Positions 1 to 8,540 of a DNA stretch of 64,000 nt are shown here, in pieces. The stretch is from the NCBI GenBank assembly GCA_963799085.1, contig CAWCWA010000017.1:100172-164171 (forward strand), written 5' to 3'. The notes beneath the pieces were generated by a model. That model was not told the origin of the DNA. It did not search any database and worked only from the letters and a program-made list of their open reading frames with translations. The DNA comes from AP-15 sp963799085. GTDB taxonomy: Bacteria > Pseudomonadota > Alphaproteobacteria > ATCC43930 > CGMCC-115725. Position 1 is the stretch's first letter, and every line of letters begins with the position of its first letter. The translations under genes were made by a program, and so were the position numbers.

Positions 1-599
1 TCGACGCCGCTCTTGCCGATACGGAAATCGGGGAGTTCGAGCAGCGGATCGCCGTTGAGCTCCTGCTCCGAAACCGCCGCGACATAGCCCACGACATGCG
101 AGGCGGTCTCGCCGAAGGGGTAATGCCGGGTCAGCCCTTGCTCGACCGAGACGCCCGGCAGTTCGGGGATCGCGACCTCGATCCGAGCCATCTCGTCCCA
201 GCTCAGATTGGCGCGAACCACGACTGGCACAAAGGAATGCTTGCGGCGGACTTCGCGGATGACGCGGCGTCGGTCGCCCTCGCCGATCTCGATCAGCTTG
301 CCGAGCGCGGCCAAAGTCTCCTCGATATTGCCGGCCTGTTCGGCGACGAGGACGAGGTGATAATTCTGCCGGTTGTCGGCCAGCGCCGTGCCGAAGCGAT
401 CGAGGATACGTCCTCGCGGCGGCGCCAGAAGCCGCAGGTTGATGCGGTTTTCGTCCGCCAAGACGCGGTAGCGGTCCGCTTCGAGGATTTGCAGCTGGTA
501 CATACGGCCGGCCAGTGCTGCGACCAGCAGCGCCTGCCCCCCGGCGAGCGCCGCCGTGCGCCGCGTCAACACCCTCTGGCGTTGCGTTTCACGCCGCAT
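1..599 (-). CDS. mrdA: Penicillin-binding protein 2 (N-terminal part, runs off the window)
   Basis: This is the start of PBP2, the transpeptidase that works with RodA in the elongasome to build the lateral wall. The ATG at 599 opens 199 codons that continue beyond base 1. A membrane anchor lies at about residues 12-30, followed by the typical periplasmic text: YQLQILEADRY, LLAPPRGRILDR and, near the edge, LPDFRIGKSGV. The catalytic SxxK is outside the window. It follows mreD by 20 bases on the same strand, the usual mreBCD-mrdA order, so it is probably the fourth gene of one operon. No frameshift is visible in this part. Confidence 0.93.
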   Translation of the reverse strand, partial: MRRETQRQRVLTRRTAALAGGQALLVAALAGRMYQLQILEADRYRVLADENRINLRLLAPPRGRILDRFGTALADNRQNYHLVLVAEQAGNIEETLAALGKLIEIGEGDRRRVIREVRRKHSFVPVVVRANLSWDEMARIEVAIPELPGVSVEQGLTRHYPFGETASHVVGYVAAVSEQELNGDPLLELPDFRIGKSGV

Positions 600-619
600 T
601 CCTGTTCGGCCGATCCCCG

Positions 620-1150
620 TCAACTCGCCGGCATCAACGTGCGCTGAGCACGACCCAGTAGAAAGCTCGCCACCGGAAAGAGCGAGATCGTCAGCACCGC
701 GCGAAATACGGTGCTGTGAAAGTCGAGCACCATCCCGTCCAGCGCCGAATTGAGCGCCCACAGGCCCAGCATCGCTGTGAGCGTCAGCAAGGTGAAGCCG
801 GCCCAGACATATGGGAACGGCCGCCGGACAAAATGGCTGCGGCTGCGCAGCACCGCCGCGCGGACGATCAGCAGCATCAGCGAAGTGACGCCGAGCGGCC
901 CTCCGGCCAGAAGGTCATAGCAGAGCCCGATCGAGAACAGGGCGAGCGAAGGCAGGAGATCGGGCCGGTAGGTGGTCCAGTGATAAGCCGCCATCAGGAC
1001 AAAGGCCGGCGTCAGTGCGGCGTAGCCCGGAACATGGACCGGCTGAATCGAGAGCAGGGCCGCGAGCGCGGTGGTCAGCGTCGGCAACAGCCGCGCCCCG
1101 ATGTTGTCGGCTCGCGGCCGCGCCGTCGTGGCGAGCGTGGTCAAGGCCAT
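620..1150 (-). CDS. mreD: Rod shape-determining membrane protein MreD
   Basis: MreD is the integral membrane partner of MreC and MreB in the elongation machinery. The 176-residue product is almost entirely hydrophobic, with about five or six membrane segments, and has the family-like stretch LCYDLLAGGPLG near residue 80. It lies 6 bases after mreC and 20 bases before mrdA on the same strand, which supports co-transcription and translational coupling. MreD is weakly conserved, so the call rests on length, topology and position. The C-terminus ends in a short basic tail. Confidence 0.9.
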   Translation of the reverse strand: MALTTLATTARPRADNIGARLLPTLTTALAALLSIQPVHVPGYAALTPAFVLMAAYHWTTYRPDLLPSLALFSIGLCYDLLAGGPLGVTSLMLLIVRAAVLRSRSHFVRRPFPYVWAGFTLLTLTAMLGLWALNSALDGMVLDFHSTVFRAVLTISLFPVASFLLGRAQRTLMPAS

Positions 1151-1156
1151 GTTGTG

Positions 1157-2053
1157 TCAGCGGCCGCCGGCGGCGTCGCCCGGCCGCAATTGCGCGTGCC
1201 TGGCGCTGCGCGGCGTCTGGCTCACCGGGATCGGCAGGCCGGCGGCCAGACCGTAATCGACGATGCGCAGATATTCGACCCGTGCCAGCTCTGCGTAGGG
1301 CTCGATCCGCGGCGCTTCGCCGTCGACGGCCGCGACGACGCCGACCGGCAGCCCCGGCGGAAAGACGCCGCCCTGACCCGATGTCACGATGCGGTCGCCG
1401 ATCTTCGGCGCCGCCGCCGGTTCGAGATACCGCAGGCGTGGCCTCTCGGAATTGTCGCCGGCGAGGATCGCCCGCTGCCGCGAGCGCTCGACCGTGACCG
1501 GGATGCGCGAATTCAAGTCGGTAATCAGCAGCACCCGCGCCGCCCGCGCGCCGACCTCGGAAATCCGGCCGACCAGGCCCTGGTTGGTTATCGCCGCCTG
1601 GCCGCGGCCGATGCCGTTGTCGGCGCCGGCGTTGATCATCAGGCTGCGAATGTAGGCACCGCCCAAATCGGCGACGACCCGGGCGGTGACATAGCTGTTC
1701 GCCGGATCCGGCGCCAGCTTCAGCAGATCGCGCAGCCGCGCGTTTTCCGAGGCGAGTGCGAGCGCCGCCCGCTGCCAGTCGAGAAGACGCCGGTTTTCTT
1801 CACGCAGCTTCGCATTGTCCTGGTGGATCGAGACAAGGGTCCGACCGCTTGCGACGATATCCTCGGCGGCGGCCAAGGGGCGCGAGATCATGTCGAGCAC
1901 CGGCATCGCCGCGTCCGTCGCCGAAATCCGCAGCGATTCGAAAATCGCCTGATCAGCCTTGCCGATGATGATGATGGCGGCCGACAACAGGACGAGGAGC
2001 GGAAAGGTGATCCGCTGGATGGCGGCGCGGTGGGCCGGCGACAGGCGGATCAC
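1157..2053 (-). CDS. mreC: Rod shape-determining protein MreC
   Basis: MreC links cytoplasmic MreB to the periplasmic wall enzymes. The 298-residue protein has a short cytoplasmic N-terminus, one membrane helix at about residues 15-33, a coiled coil around residues 75-110 (DNAKLREENRRL) and then the beta-rich periplasmic domain with typical stretches such as VTARVVADLGG and INAGADNGIGRGQA. Length and order match the family. It is placed between mreB and mreD with a 118-base gap after mreB, leaving room for an internal promoter or processing site, although I see no clear one. Confidence 0.95.
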   Translation of the reverse strand: MIRLSPAHRAAIQRITFPLLVLLSAAIIIIGKADQAIFESLRISATDAAMPVLDMISRPLAAAEDIVASGRTLVSIHQDNAKLREENRRLLDWQRAALALASENARLRDLLKLAPDPANSYVTARVVADLGGAYIRSLMINAGADNGIGRGQAAITNQGLVGRISEVGARAARVLLITDLNSRIPVTVERSRQRAILAGDNSERPRLRYLEPAAAPKIGDRIVTSGQGGVFPPGLPVGVVAAVDGEAPRIEPYAELARVEYLRIVDYGLAAGLPIPVSQTPRSARHAQLRPGDAAGGR

Positions 2054-2171
2054 AAGGAGCCCGCGCAGCGGTGCGCGGTGCCGCCGGCTGGCGTGCGCGG
2101 CACTCCCCTCGGCCCCGCGGCAAAGCTGGCGTTCATGTCCCCCGGACCTCCCCCAACCGTAGAAGAGATTG

Positions 2172-3212
2172 TTACCACATATTGATCAACACGTTTTTCA
2201 GCGTCTTCATTTCTTCCAATGCGCGGCCGGTGCCGAGCGCCACACAGCTCAACGGATCGTCGGCGATCGACACCGGCAGCCCGGTCGAATGCCGCAATAC
2301 AAGGTCGAGGTTGCCGAGCAGCGCGCCGCCGCCCGTCAACACGATGCCTTTGTCGACGATGTCGGCGGCGAGTTCCGGGGCGGTATGTTCGAGCGCCACC
2401 TTGACCGCCTCGACGATCGAGCCCACCGGCTCGGCGAGGCTCTCGGAAATCTGCCGCTCGCTGATGACGATCTCCTTCGGCACGCCGTTCATCAGGTCAC
2501 GCCCCTTGATCTCCATGACCCGGCCCTCGCCGTCGTCCGGCATGCAGGCCGACCCGATCTCCTTCTTGATCCGCTCGGCGCTGCTCTCGCCGACCAGCAG
2601 GTTATGATTGCGGCGAATATAGGCGATGATCGCCTCGTCCATCTTGTCGCCACCGACCCGGACCGATCGGCAATAGACGATGCCGCCAAGCGACAGCACC
2701 GCGACCTCGGTGGTGCCGCCGCCGACATCGACGACCATCGAACCCGTGGGCTCCGTCACCGGCAGGCCGGCGCCGATCGCCGCGGCCATCGGCTCCTCGA
2801 TCAGAAAGACCCGGCGCGCGCCGGCGCTTTCGGCCAATTCCTGGATCGCCCGCCGCTCGACCGCGGTCGAGCCCGACGGCACGCAGACGATGACCTGCGG
2901 CGTGGCAAAGCTGCGGCGGTTATGCACCTTGCGGATGAAATGTTTGATCATTTCCTCCGTCACTTCGAAATCGGCGATGACGCCGTCGCGCAGCGGCCGG
3001 ATCGCCTGGATGTTGCCCGGGGTGCGGCCGAGCATCAGCTTGGCTTCCTCGCCGACCGCCAGCACCTGTTTGCGGCCTTTGACGCTGGCGATCGCCACGA
3101 CCGAGGGCTCGTTCAGCACGATCCCGCGGCCCTTGACGTAGACGAGGGTGTTCGCCGTGCCGAGGTCGATTGCCATGTCGGCGGACAACAAGCCCAGCAT
3201 TCTTCCGAACAT
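2172..3212 (-). CDS. mreB: Rod shape-determining actin homologue MreB
   Basis: MreB forms membrane-bound filaments that steer lateral wall synthesis. The ATG at 3212 gives a 346-residue protein starting MFGRMLGLLSADMAIDLG, which matches the family start better than the ATG eight codons upstream. Actin-fold motifs are present: DLGTANT (phosphate 1, about residue 15), VVDVGGGTTE (phosphate 2, about residue 160) and LTGGGALLGN (adenosine contact, about residue 285). It is first of mreB-mreC-mreD-mrdA. The reading frame is intact. Confidence 0.97.
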   Translation of the reverse strand: MFGRMLGLLSADMAIDLGTANTLVYVKGRGIVLNEPSVVAIASVKGRKQVLAVGEEAKLMLGRTPGNIQAIRPLRDGVIADFEVTEEMIKHFIRKVHNRRSFATPQVIVCVPSGSTAVERRAIQELAESAGARRVFLIEEPMAAAIGAGLPVTEPTGSMVVDVGGGTTEVAVLSLGGIVYCRSVRVGGDKMDEAIIAYIRRNHNLLVGESSAERIKKEIGSACMPDDGEGRVMEIKGRDLMNGVPKEIVISERQISESLAEPVGSIVEAVKVALEHTAPELAADIVDKGIVLTGGGALLGNLDLVLRHSTGLPVSIADDPLSCVALGTGRALEEMKTLKNVLINMW

Positions 3213-3617
3213 CTCGCTGTGAACCCGACATTGCAAGCTACCCGGCGGGCGGTCCTGATGTCCCTACCCGATCCGGCTACCAATTCCGTCCCCCGGCTGA
3301 TGCAGCGGAGACGCGCCGGGCGCGGTCTCCAAGGCGTCGAAACCGATCCTTGCTAATCATCCGCAAGTTTGCAAGCCGGCACGTTGCGACGCCCGGTCCG
3401 GGCTTTGACGCCAAGGACTTGTCGTTGCCGTGCGGTTCCCCCTCCGGCGACCGCGATCGCCGCGTTGGCTTATCCTAGGGGCGAAGCGGGGGCCCGTGCG
3501 ACCTGATGTCCCAGCGGCCCGACCCGGCTCTCGCTAGTTTTGCTGCAAACCCGAGGGAGGACCCGCTACATAAGTCGGGAATTCACGCCGAGGGCCCTGC
3601 GCAGCTGGAGGTCGCCG
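3213..3617. other. Intergenic region upstream of mreB and the DUF4169 gene
   Basis: About 400 bases with no convincing gene. It must hold divergent promoters for mreB (minus) and the small DUF4169 gene (plus). I could not identify a strong -35/-10 pair. The only clear signal is the purine-rich ribosome binding site GGAGG about 9 bases before the start at 3618. Confidence 0.5.
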
Positions 3618-3785
3618 ATGATCGTCAATCTCAATCAGTACCGCAAACGGCGCGAGCGCGCCGAGGCGGAGCGCCAGGCGGCGGAAAACCGGGTGCGCTT
3701 CGGCCGGCGCAAGGATGACCGCGACAAGGGTCGGCAGGAGCAGGAGCGCGCGCACAAGGATCTCGACGACAAGCGCCTCGAATAG
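3618..3785 (+). CDS. Small DUF4169-family protein
   Basis: A 55-residue, highly charged protein beginning MIVNLNQYRKRRERAEAE and ending in a KDLDDKRLE tail. This matches the small DUF4169 family of alphaproteobacteria, whose function is unknown. It is predicted to be a single helix rich in Arg, Glu and Gln, with no membrane segment or cysteine. The start at 3618 is preceded by GGAGG at good spacing. In-frame codons further upstream lack a binding site and are not conserved-looking. It converges on the macro-domain gene, leaving two bases between the stop codons. Confidence 0.8.
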   Translation: MIVNLNQYRKRRERAEAERQAAENRVRFGRRKDDRDKGRQEQERAHKDLDDKRLE

Positions 3786-3787
3786 AA

Positions 3788-4321
3788 TTACCCTGCTGCG
3801 CCGAGCGCCGATCGATAGGTCCCGAAGGTGGCCTCGTCGAAGCAGGCGAAGATGACGGTTTGCGGCGTTTCGTGCGCGGCAAGGTGCGCGCGCGTCGTGG
3901 CGACGGCGATTTCCGCCGCGGCCTCTCGTGGAAAGCCGTAAACCCCGGTCGCGATGGCGGGAAACGCGATCCGGGAAAAACGCCGCTCGCGGGCGATCGC
4001 CAGGGATGATCGATAGCAGCCTTCGAGGATCAAGCATTCCCCGGCGTTGCCGCCCTGCCAGATCGGGCCGACGGTATGAATGACGAAGGCCGCTGGCAGA
4101 CGGTAGCCGCGGGTAAGCCGCGCTTCCCCTGGCTGGCAGCCGCCGAGGCTGCGGCACTCGACAAGGAGTTCCGGCCCGGCCGCGCGATGGATCGCGCCGT
4201 CGACGCCGCCGCCGCCGAGCAGCGACCGGTTCGCGGCATTGACGATGGCGTCGGCCCCGATGCGCGTTATGTCGCCCAGAAGGAGGCGGATGCGGGGTTC
4301 AGATGCGGGCGGGCAGGCCAT
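3788..4321 (-). CDS. Macro-domain protein (ADP-ribose / O-acetyl-ADP-ribose hydrolase type)
   Basis: A stand-alone macro domain of 177 residues, like E. coli YmdB, which hydrolyses O-acetyl-ADP-ribose or binds ADP-ribose. Diagnostic segments are GDITRIGADAIVNAAN (about residues 17-32), GGGGVDGAIHRAAG (about 37-50, the substrate loop) and AIATGVYGFP (about 115-124). The start at 4321 puts the family N-terminus right after a short leader. A 67-codon in-frame extension upstream is rejected because it has no conserved content and overlaps a terminator. It lies downstream of the sigma-factor gene on the same strand, but the hairpin at 4348-4376 separates them. Confidence 0.92.
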   Translation of the reverse strand: MACPPASEPRIRLLLGDITRIGADAIVNAANRSLLGGGGVDGAIHRAAGPELLVECRSLGGCQPGEARLTRGYRLPAAFVIHTVGPIWQGGNAGECLILEGCYRSSLAIARERRFSRIAFPAIATGVYGFPREAAAEIAVATTRAHLAAHETPQTVIFACFDEATFGTYRSALGAAG

Positions 4322-4347
4322 CGGATTGCCGCGATCTATTTCCGGAC

Positions 4348-4376
4348 AAAAAAAGCCGGCGCCGACGTCCGCCGGC
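4348..4376 (-). terminator. Rho-independent terminator after the ECF sigma gene
   Basis: Read on the minus strand, GCCGGCG pairs with CGCCGGC across an 8-base loop and is followed directly by seven T residues (A tract at 4348-4354 on the plus strand). It lies 142 bases beyond the stop of the sigma-factor gene and 27 bases before the macro-domain start. It therefore probably insulates the macro-domain gene from sigma-factor transcription. Confidence 0.8.
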
Positions 4377-4518
4377 TCCGGCGAGAGGCTGCGGGTGGCA
4401 AGCCCGCTACAGGGAGACTTTGCCAAGCCGGACTGCAACATGACCGGCGAGGGTCCGGCCGCCTCGCCTATTGCGCGAACGGGCATGATCCCGCGAAGGT
4501 TCCCCTGGCGGTCATCGA

Positions 4519-5025
4519 TCAAGCCGCTTTTGCCGTCTCCTCAGGCGAGAAGCCCATGTTCCGGCGCAAGGCTTGCCGCGCCCGTGAGAGGCGTGAGCGG
4601 ACGGTGCCGACCGGCACGCCGAGGATCGCGGCGACTTCCTCGTACCGCATGCCCTCGAGGCCGATCAGCAGGATCACTTGGCGCTGTTCGCTCGGGAGCT
4701 TGGCGATCGCGCGCTCCAAGTCGCGCAGTTCTAGGCGATGGTTCTGCTGCGGAGCGCGGGTCAGCAGCTGCTCGCTGTCGCTCAGCCCGACGGCGACCCC
4801 TTCGCGCACCGCGCGGCGAACGTGATTGACGTACTGATTGTGGAGTATCGTGAATAACCATGCTCGCAGATCGGTCCCCGCCTGCCACAGATGCAGCTTG
4901 CCGAGCGCGCGGGTCAGACTATCCTGCACCAGGTCGTCCGCGGCGAAGACATCGCGGGTCAGTGCGCGCGCATAGCGGCGAAGGCGGGGAATTTCGGCTT
5001 CGATTTGCCGATGGAGGTTGGCCAC
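4519..5025 (-). CDS. ECF-type RNA polymerase sigma factor
   Basis: A 168-residue two-domain sigma factor. Region 2 is at about residues 10-75 (DDLVQDSLTRAL, the -10 and core contact) and region 4 at about residues 105-160 (RYEEVAAILGVPVGTVRSRLSRAR, the -35 helix-turn-helix, split here by reading only its ends as key). ECF factors direct RNA polymerase to stress or envelope regulons and are normally held by an anti-sigma factor. No anti-sigma gene is adjacent: the upstream neighbour is a divergent response regulator and a terminator follows. Its control is therefore unclear. The frame is intact. Confidence 0.93.
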   Translation of the reverse strand: MANLHRQIEAEIPRLRRYARALTRDVFAADDLVQDSLTRALGKLHLWQAGTDLRAWLFTILHNQYVNHVRRAVREGVAVGLSDSEQLLTRAPQQNHRLELRDLERAIAKLPSEQRQVILLIGLEGMRYEEVAAILGVPVGTVRSRLSRARQALRRNMGFSPEETAKAA

Positions 5026-5127
5026 GCAAAAGCTCCCGACGCTGCCACGACCCGCCGGCGGGCGAGTTTCATGGCTGCGAGTTTATCGGGGGGGTGTAAT
5101 CCGTTGATGTCATGGTCTCTGATTTTG

Positions 5128-5152
5128 TGTAAGAATTTGTAACCATATGTAG
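5128..5152. promoter_or_regulatory. Three helically phased TGTA(A/G) direct repeats
   Basis: TGTAA at 5128, TGTAA at 5138 and TGTAG at 5148 recur exactly every 10 bases in an A/T-rich stretch between the divergent sigma factor and response regulator. OmpR/PhoB-type regulators bind direct repeats with 10-11-base phasing, so this is a candidate autoregulatory box for the response regulator that starts at 5218. The repeats are seen in the sequence. Binding is inferred. Confidence 0.5.
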
Positions 5153-5217
5153 GGCCGTTGCGGTCCGCCGATCTTTGGCGGAGGCACCAGGTTAGAGGGC
5201 AGACGAAGCTGGCCGCC

Positions 5218-5938
5218 ATGAGCGATAACGAGCACATCCTGGTCGTCGACGATCAGCTAGAGGTCTGCGATTTCGTCCAGGACTATCTTTCCCGGCGAGG
5301 GTTATCGGGTCTCGATCGCGCATGACGGGGCCGGAATGCGCCGAGTCATGTCGCAATCGCCGGTCGATCTGGTCATTCTCGACCTGATGCTGCCGGGCGA
5401 GGACGGGCTGACTTTGGCCCGCTCGCTGCGCGAGGACTCGAACGTCGGGATCATCATCCTGACCGGGCGCGGCGAGACCGTCGATCGCATTATCGGGCTC
5501 GAAATGGGCGCCGACGATTACCTGCCGAAGCCGTTCCACCTGCGGGAGCTGCTGGCGCGGGTCAAGAGCGTAATGCGCCGGGTCGCAAGCGGCGCCACAC
5601 TTTCGGGCGGGGCCGTCCGCTCGAGGGTGCGGTTCGGCGGGTGGAGCCTCGATCTGTCGAGCCGGGAATTGCTGTCGCCGGGCGGTGAGGAAGTGCGGCT
5701 GACCACCGGCGAGTTCGACCTGCTGGCCGCCTTCGTCAACAACCCCAACCAGGTGCTGACCCGCGACCGCCTGCTCGATCTGGCGCGCAACCGCGAGGCC
5801 GGACCGTTCGACCGCACCATCGACGTGCAGGTCGGCCGGTTGCGCCGCAAGCTCGAGGACGACCCGCAAAATCCGACGATGATCAAGACCGTGCGCGGCA
5901 GCGGCTACATTTTCACGCCGACCGTCGAGGTCGAATAG
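5218..5938 (+). CDS. OmpR/PhoB-family response regulator (one frameshift)
   Basis: A two-domain response regulator of about 239 residues. The receiver domain shows the acidic pair in ILVVDDQ (residues 11-12), phospho-acceptor Asp near residue 55 (ILDLMLPGEDG), Thr in IILTGRG and Lys in LPKPF. The C-terminal winged helix ends RGSGYIFTPT. One extra base near 5298-5304 (GAGGGTTATC) breaks the frame after SRRG. The correct sequence resumes at YRVSIAHDG, so the gene is probably intact in nature. No histidine kinase gene is nearby, making it an orphan. It ends 2 bases from convergent urtE. Confidence 0.9.
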
Positions 5939-5940
5939 GC

Positions 5941-6636
5941 TCACACCGTCAGGTAGGTGCGCACCGCCGTTTCGTCCATGTCGTCGCGTCGGCCGGACAG
6001 CACGACTTCGCCTCGCTGCATGACGTAATACGACGCCGCCAGGTCGCGGGCGAATTCGAAATACTGCTCGACCAGCAGGATCGCCATGTCGCCGCGTTCC
6101 GCCAACCCCCGGATCACGCGCTCGATGTCCTTGATGATCGAGGGCTGAATGCCCTCGGTCGGCTCGTCGAGAACGAGGAGCCGCGGCCGGGTGACGAGCG
6201 CCCGGGCGATCGCCAATTGCTGTTGCTGGCCGCCCGACAGATCGCCGCCGCGCCGTCGCAGCATGTCCTTCAGCACCGGGAACAACACGAAGATCTCGTC
6301 TGGCACGAATTGCTGGCCGCGTGGCAGTGGAGCGAAACCGGTCTGCAGATTTTCCTCGACCGTCAGCCGCGAAAAAATCTCGCGCCCCTGCGGAACGAGT
6401 GCCAGACCGGCGCGGGCCCGCTCGTGCGGCGGCAGCCCGGCAAGTTCGCGCTCCTCCCAGACGATGCTGCCGCTGCGGATCGGCTGCAACCCGAAGATCG
6501 CCCGCAGGAGGCTCGTCTTGCCGACACCGTTGCGGCCGAGGATGCAGGTCACCTCGCCCTTCTGCGCGGTCAAGCTGACGCGACGCAGGGCGTGGCTGGC
6601 GCCGTAATAGAGATCGACCCCTTCGACCGAGAGCAT
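5941..6636 (-). CDS. urtE: Urea ABC transporter ATP-binding protein UrtE
   Basis: One of the two ATPases of the high-affinity urea importer. The 231-residue protein has Walker A GRNGVGKT (about 35-42), signature LSGGQQQQLAIARAL (about 135-149), Walker B LLVLDEPTEG and the switch His in VEQYFEF context. The LivF-like length and Q-rich signature are typical of UrtE. It is the last gene of urtABCDE, starting 3 bases after urtD on the same strand. The frame is intact. Confidence 0.95.
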   Translation of the reverse strand: MLSVEGVDLYYGASHALRRVSLTAQKGEVTCILGRNGVGKTSLLRAIFGLQPIRSGSIVWEERELAGLPPHERARAGLALVPQGREIFSRLTVEENLQTGFAPLPRGQQFVPDEIFVLFPVLKDMLRRRGGDLSGGQQQQLAIARALVTRPRLLVLDEPTEGIQPSIIKDIERVIRGLAERGDMAILLVEQYFEFARDLAASYYVMQRGEVVLSGRRDDMDETAVRTYLTV

Positions 6637-6639
6637 CGT

Positions 6640-7398
6640 TCAGCGGCCGAGATAGACTTCGATGACCCGCTGGTCGTTCTGCACGTGGTCAATCGAGCCT
6701 TCGGCCAGCACCGAACCTTCGTGCAATACAGTCACCCGCGCGCCGAGGCTGCGGACAAAGGCCATGTCGTGCTCGACGACGACAATCGTGCGGTCGCGCG
6801 CCAGATCGAGGATCAGCGCCGCAGTCTCCTCGGTTTCGCGGTCGGTCATGCCGGCGACCGGCTCGTCGAGCAGCAATAGCGTGCGGTCGTGGATCAAGAG
6901 CATGCCGATTTCGAGCCACTGCTTCTGGCCGTGGCTGAGGCTGCCGGCGAGTTGCCCGCGCTGTCCGCTCAAGCCGATGCGCTCGAGCGTCACGGCGATG
7001 CGCACCTGCTGCTCGGCGTCGAGGTGGCTGAACCATGTCCGCCATACGCCCCGCCGGTCCTCGAGCGCGAGTTCGAGGTTTTCGAAGACGGTCAGATTCT
7101 CGAACACAGTCGGCTTCTGAAATTTTCGACCGATGCCGAGATTGGCGATTTCGCTTTCGTCGAGCTTGGTCAGATCGTCGCTGCCACGGAACAGCACTTC
7201 CCCGGTATCGGGGCGGGTCTTGCCGGTGATGACGTCCATCATGGTCGTCTTTCCGGCGCCGTTCGGGCCGATCACGGTTCTGAGTTCACCCGGGTCGAGT
7301 ACCAGCGAGAGCGCGTTCAGCGCCTTGAACCCGTCAAAGCTGACCGTGACGTTGTCGAGATAGAGGAGCGCATCGGTGACTGGACGATCCGGGATCAT
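6640..7398 (-). CDS. urtD: Urea ABC transporter ATP-binding protein UrtD
   Basis: Second ATPase of the urea importer, 252 residues. Walker A is GPNGAGKTT (about residue 40), the signature is LSHGQKQWLEIGMLL, Walker B LLLLDEPVAG, then the H-loop in VVEHDMAF. The LSHGQKQWLEI signature is characteristic of UrtD rather than generic LivG proteins. The ATG at 7398 overlaps the urtC stop in an ATGA arrangement (7395-7398), so translation is coupled. The frame upstream stays open for a long way only because it reads through urtC and urtB in a wrong frame. Confidence 0.95.
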   Translation of the reverse strand: MIPDRPVTDALLYLDNVTVSFDGFKALNALSLVLDPGELRTVIGPNGAGKTTMMDVITGKTRPDTGEVLFRGSDDLTKLDESEIANLGIGRKFQKPTVFENLTVFENLELALEDRRGVWRTWFSHLDAEQQVRIAVTLERIGLSGQRGQLAGSLSHGQKQWLEIGMLLIHDRTLLLLDEPVAGMTDRETEETAALILDLARDRTIVVVEHDMAFVRSLGARVTVLHEGSVLAEGSIDHVQNDQRVIEVYLGR

Positions 7399-8537
7399 GC
7401 CTGTTCTCCCGCCGGGACCGACGCCGTCGCCGGCGCCCGAGCCGGTCTGATCCGCCGCGCCAGGCCGATGATCCCGTGCGGAAAAACGAGCGTCACCAGC
7501 ACGAAGAGGGCGCCGAGCACGAAGAGCCAGGTTTCTGGGGCCGCGCCCGTCAGCCAGCTCTTGCCGAGATTGACGATGATCGCGCCGATGATCGCGCCGA
7601 CAAGCGTGCCGCGGCCGCCGACCGAGACCCAGACCGCGACCTCGATCGAATTTCCGGGCGAAAATTCGCTCGGGTTGATGATCCCGACCTGCGGCACATA
7701 GAGCGCGCCCGCCAAGCCTGCGAGCAGCGCCGACAGCGTAAAGACGAACACCTTGGCGTTGGTCGTCGAATAGCCGAGAAAGCGCACCCGGCTTTCGGCG
7801 TCCCGGATCGCCAGCAACACCCGGCCGAGCTTCGAGGTCGTAACCCAACGGCACAGCAGATAACCGATCCCGAGGGCCGTTGCCGACGCAATGTAAAGGG
7901 CAAGCCGCGTGCTCGGGAGATGCACGTCCCAGCCCAGCAGATCCTTGTAGTCGGTCAGTCCGTTGTTGCCGCCGAAACCCATGTCGTTGCGGAAGAATGC
8001 CAGCAGCAGCGCATAGGTCATCGCCTGGGTGATGATCGACAGATAGACGCCGGTCACCCGCGAGCGGAAGGCGAACCAGCCAAAGACGAAGGCGAGCAGG
8101 CCCGGGACCAGAAAGACCATCAGCATCGCGAAGGCGAAATGATCGAAACCCCACCAGTACCAGGGCAGTTCCTTCCAGTTCAGGAACACCATGAAATCGG
8201 GCAGGAGCGGGTTGCCGTAGACGCCCCGGGTGCCAATCTGGCGCATCAGGTACATGCCCATGCAATAGCCGCCCAAGGCGAAGAACGCGCCCTGGCCAAG
8301 GCTCAGGATGCCGGCGTATCCCCAGATCAGATCGAGGCTGAGCGCCAGCAGCGCGAAACACAGATACTTGCCGAGCAGCGGCACCAGATAATCGGGCACC
8401 GCGATCGGCGAATCCGCCGACGGCAAGAGGTTCAATAGCGGCACAATGGCGACGAGCGCCGCGCCGCAGGCGGCAAAGGCGATCCAGAAGGCCGGCCCCC
8501 AACCATTCCCGCCGCGGCCGAGCGACGCCCCGAGCAC
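7395..8537 (-). CDS. urtC: Urea ABC transporter permease UrtC
   Basis: Membrane permease of the urea importer, 380 residues with about nine or ten membrane segments and the LivM-type core. Recognisable stretches are LALSLDLIWGYAGILSLGQGA, shortened here to its key SLGQGAFFALGGYC part, and the cytoplasmic EAA-like loop around GRVLLAIRDAESRVRFLGY. Length and order fit UrtC. It follows urtB with 3 bases between genes and overlaps urtD by 4 bases. The frame is intact, unlike urtB. Confidence 0.95.
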   Translation of the reverse strand: MLGASLGRGGNGWGPAFWIAFAACGAALVAIVPLLNLLPSADSPIAVPDYLVPLLGKYLCFALLALSLDLIWGYAGILSLGQGAFFALGGYCMGMYLMRQIGTRGVYGNPLLPDFMVFLNWKELPWYWWGFDHFAFAMLMVFLVPGLLAFVFGWFAFRSRVTGVYLSIITQAMTYALLLAFFRNDMGFGGNNGLTDYKDLLGWDVHLPSTRLALYIASATALGIGYLLCRWVTTSKLGRVLLAIRDAESRVRFLGYSTTNAKVFVFTLSALLAGLAGALYVPQVGIINPSEFSPGNSIEVAVWVSVGGRGTLVGAIIGAIIVNLGKSWLTGAAPETWLFVLGALFVLVTLVFPHGIIGLARRIRPARAPATASVPAGEQA

Positions 8538-8540
8538 TGT

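Noticed and set aside
716..2185. A 489-codon plus-strand open frame opposite mreC and mreD
   Set aside because: It is Arg/Gln/Asp-rich antisense of two well-supported genes, without homology or start signals.
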